From Rhea pennata (Eukaryota > Chordata > Aves > Rheiformes > Rheidae), in the NCBI RefSeq assembly GCF_028389875.1, contig NC_084702.1, forward strand, positions 71,955,582 through 72,019,581: a stretch of DNA of 64,000 nucleotides. Direction: 5' to 3'. Each line of letters opens with the position of its first letter. Positions within the stretch are counted from its first letter, which is position 1. This document shows, piece by piece, positions 60,601-64,000 of the stretch. Under the pieces are notes generated by a model that had not been told where the DNA came from, did not search any database, and was given only the letters and a program-made list of their open reading frames with translations. The translations under genes and the position numbers were made by a program.

Positions 60601-63600
60601 GATGGAAAGACCAAAGAAACCCAAACTTCGCTGTGAATATAGCAGGATTTTTCACATTGGCTCCACGGACACCTACAAGTCAAGTAGGTGCAACACGAGC
60701 CACATCTCTGAAGCCTTCCACCCCAGTATTCCTATTGCACCCCAGTATTCCTATTGCAACTTGATGTTGTTATATTGCAGGTGACCTCTGAGCCTTGACA
60801 CCTGGCAGGGGGCTCTCAGGAAGCCCATTTACATACAGCAGCAATGCACTTAGCCACCGAGAGCCTGGCGTTGCAGTTACAGCCTGCTTTGACAGCATTG
60901 CTCCTGGCCCACAGAAGAATTAGCTGACAGACTGGAGATAAGGATTTAGGCATATTTTGCTACTGTTTGGATATAAATGACACAGGAAATGTTCTGCTGG
61001 CAGGGAATGAAACCTGCAGAAAAGCCCAGGGGATGGCTGGGTCATTCAGGCGTCAGCAACCACATGGGATTTTGGGGCTTTCCACTTCCCGTGCTGAGGC
61101 ACTGGATAAGCCAGACACTGACCCCAAGGACACTTGTCTGTCTATCATCTCCAGCTAAAGCCAGTGCCACTCAGGGCAAATACCTCTCCTTACTGTAGCT
61201 CACATATTTGGCTCAGCCCTCTCCTAGCATTTGTATCAGGGCACAGGCTGGAGAGACAGGTCTCATGGCCCCAGGTCTAAGCAGACTCCCTGAATGACCT
61301 GCTCTTGCTCACTGCAGGCTCCCAGTGAAGCCACTGGACCCAGCAAAGACACCTCAATGGGACCAGCCCGCTCGCTCTAGCTTGGCAGCACACGGTCTGC
61401 CAATAAAGGCACAGGATCGGCGGCATCCGACAGTCAGGAGGTACAAACAAAATCGGATCAGACCTGGCAGATGCAGGGACTAGCAGAAGTGTGAAGACCA
61501 CTGAAACACAGGAGGTCTGGGCAGACATCTCCTCTGTCTAAACAGCACCATGTTTGGTGTGCCACAGTATAGACTGGCTTAGAAACACCCATGTGAGAGG
61601 GGAGAAATCATTTGCTGGAAGGGCCAGACTCCAACAGCAGCTGATAGCCAACAGGAAGGGCAAATGCTCACTCATCGTTGTATGGAAAGAAAGTCGTTGC
61701 CACAGCTCCATGTCCACTCTTTGCCAGAGGCAGGCTGGGACCCCATACCCACGCTCACTCCCTTTACAATGTTTTCTGTCCATGCAAAAATATTCACACA
61801 GGAGGAGCCAAAGCTTTCTCCATATGTTTCTTCTGGCTCCAGCAAAGCCATGCCATGGAGGAGTTTGGTTCAGCCGACCTAGGAGCTCTTCCTTTTCCAC
61901 TTGCGGCCACGGTATAATCTGTACTGACCCTGAGCAAGGCGCTTGGGAAATATTAAGCAGTGAGCAGCCAATGCATGGTGTGGCAAGCTGTGCTAACACG
62001 ATTTAATGAACTATCAGCAGCTCCAAATTCTGGCAGAAGAAGAGCTGCCAACTGTAACAAGATTAGGAGCATTAGACACGGGGTGGGAAAATGCCTGCAC
62101 AGCTGCCGCGGTTCTGCTTGCTCAAGACACAACCCCGTGAGGATCTCTGGTGAAGGGCTTGCCCTCAACGGGCACTTGCTAGCTGGCCTGAGCCAGCTGT
62201 ACATGCTGGCTGGCTGTGTCCATCTGCTAAGCACTTCATGCTGTCTGCTTAACCTTCTCATACCAGACACAGTGCATAGCCTGGCCGCAGTGGCCCCCAG
62301 CATGGGGACCATGGGGTTCATGCTGGTGGGCACTGCAAGGCATGGGATGGGAAAGACCATGGTTACCTCCTGCCTAATGAAGGCTTAGCACTGAGCTGCT
62401 CTACTCGGGCAGCTGAAGAAGAGGTTTGGCTCCCAGCCATGCTGAACTCTCTCTCCTCTTCCTATCTTCAGAGCCTTGAGCAATGTCTCTTACACACCAC
62501 TAATTTAGGCACCTAAATATAGCCATAAGAAGTCCAAATTTAGCGGTTGTGCATGAAAACTTGAGTGAGCATGGTGAAACCAAGCACAGACAGCGCCTGG
62601 GGTGGTTCACGCAGCTCCTCCCGGCTGGGCATTATAATGACACTTTAATTCAGTCTGAATTTATCACCAGTTCCAACAGCAGGAAACCACCAAACATATC
62701 TGAAACAGTCCCTAAAGAGAGTCAGAAATGTGCCTCGAGCTGCTTAATCCATCCAGGAAGCCTCCCCTGCAGCAAATGCAGAGATGGGGCATGCTGCACC
62801 ACCTGCGTGAGCGCTGCTCCAGCCTGGCCGAGCCGGACCTGCAGCAGGAGGATTAAGCTGCGTCCTGGAGTCACCTGCGTGTGAAACCTCCCTCCTCTGC
62901 CTTTCCCACATCAGTTACTTAAGGGTTCAAAACGGAGACGTGGTTGCAACAGGCTCTCTTTTCCCGTATTAAGCCAGGCTGGGTTTTGCCAGCCCTGGGG
63001 GCACGTTGGCTGCACGCTAACTGCGAGCAGTGTGTATGTGTGTGCGTGGAGAGGGGCTTCTGATAAAAACCAGCATGGCCTCTGGGCCCCGTTATCCCCC
63101 GTCATCGGGAACAGCCGATAGCAGCCACTTCAAAGAGGGCAGCTGGGTGAGACAAAAGCTTCCTCACAAGGCTCACGGAAATGCTCATCAGTCATAGCAG
63201 TTCACACGTTTAGCAGTAAGCGCTGAGAAAAATCATCGCGTGCTCAGTGTGCAGCGTAACTACCTGCCTCTGAGCTCCTCAGGCTGTGTGAAAGGGCTGG
63301 AGGGGAGTAGAAAGCCCTAAAGGTTTGGCTTCCAGCCCCAGGAGACCTGGCGGTGGTGTGTGCACGTGCATGGGCGTGCTTCCCCACCAAGCACCGCTCG
63401 CACACCCCTCCGCCTCGGGCTGCTTCCCTCGGCTCAGAGCAGGGGGAGGATGCTCTTGCCCTGGGCAGGGACAGGCAGTGCGTGACCCACCGCCCGCGGA
63501 CCCCGACTCCAGCCCTGCCAGCTTCGGCGCTGCCAAACTGCTGTGTCTCTCTTCTGGACGGGATCGATTACTGTAATTAGCACCACTCAGTGGAAAGCCT

Positions 63601-64000
63601 TGTTAGCAAAAGCCTGCCCACGTGTTGTATATTATAACAGCATAACATGTAAAACCTGGTGGGAACACGAGTTCCTGCCGTTTCAGCCGAGGGATCTGCC
63701 AAACACAAGCAGCAGGGAGGAAGGACAGAAGGACGGAAGGTCGGCAGCAGCCTGGGCTCCCCCAGCCCGAGGGGCTCGCAAGAGCAGGCGTGTCTGCGGC
63801 GAGCGGCTCGGGCGGGCGCAGCACCCGCGCGCGCGTGCACCAGTGCCCCCCGGAAGGACAGACTCACGGAGCCCGTCCCGCGGCGCAGAGCATCCGCCGC
63901 AACCTTGAGCTGCCGCCCTGGCGCCAGCTGGCAGGTAGCACCGTCCGCTTTCAGGCACCGTTTCGTTATCACTCAGCATCTCTTTTTTTTTTTTTTCTTA
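57686..64000. other. Probable last intron of DNAI1, no exon recognised
   Basis: I searched the minus strand for WD-repeat or pre-terminal DNAI1 sequence and the plus strand for other genes and found none. The stretch holds a 15-base C-run (59812-59826), a doubled segment of about 19 bases at 60721-60759 (CCCAGTATTCCTATTGCA) and a T-run near the end. Confidence 0.55.

Overview
The window looks like nuclear DNA of a sauropsid, most likely a bird; a crocodilian or turtle is not excluded. It is very GC- and CpG-rich over long stretches and has compact introns. I recognise no mammalian-type SINE or LINE and no virus-like element. The gene order is the one known from human 9p13.3, inverted: GALT(-), SIGMAR1(+), ARID3C(+), DCTN3(+), a SPATA31-family gene(-), RPP25L(+), ENHO/adropin(+), and the last exon of DNAI1(-). 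Species assignment is inference; the gene identities rest on exon-by-exon reading of the translations.

Layout. 1-3.0 kb: no gene seen. 3.4-7.4 kb: GALT, 11 coding exons, minus strand. 7.4-7.73 kb: a compact GC-box promoter shared head-to-head with SIGMAR1 (4 exons, to 10.2 kb; 3' UTR to about 11.95 kb). 12-17.2 kb: non-coding, with a (CTG)13 tract and a kilobase of degenerate CA/TG repeats. 17.3-33.7 kb: ARID3C, 7 coding exons. Its first two large introns hold three minisatellites with higher-order structure and several AT-rich islands that look regulatory. 33.7-36.7 kb: non-coding. 36.87-41.8 kb: DCTN3, 7 exons, with a promoter carrying three RFX X-box-like motifs. 43.36-47.47 kb: a SPATA31-family gene with one very large last exon. 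It lies head-to-head with RPP25L (non-coding first exon near 47.85 kb, coding exon at 49.36 kb). 50.8-54.2 kb: non-coding, the place where CNTFR sits in mammals; no CNTFR exon is visible. 54.3-56.85 kb: ENHO. 57.44-57.69 kb: DNAI1 last exon, tail-to-tail with ENHO. 57.7-64 kb: no recognisable exon, probably DNAI1's last intron.

The genes do not form one pathway. They are conserved neighbours: galactose metabolism (GALT), an ER chaperone (SIGMAR1), a transcription factor (ARID3C), the dynein cofactor dynactin (DCTN3), a ciliary dynein chain (DNAI1), RNase P/MRP-related RNA biology (RPP25L), a testis-type SPATA31 protein, and the adropin precursor. The points most worth a second look are the SPATA31 gene outside mammals, a much shortened adropin, the full-length REKLES region of ARID3C, the three higher-order minisatellites and the DCTN3 X-box cluster. 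I found no wholly new type of system.
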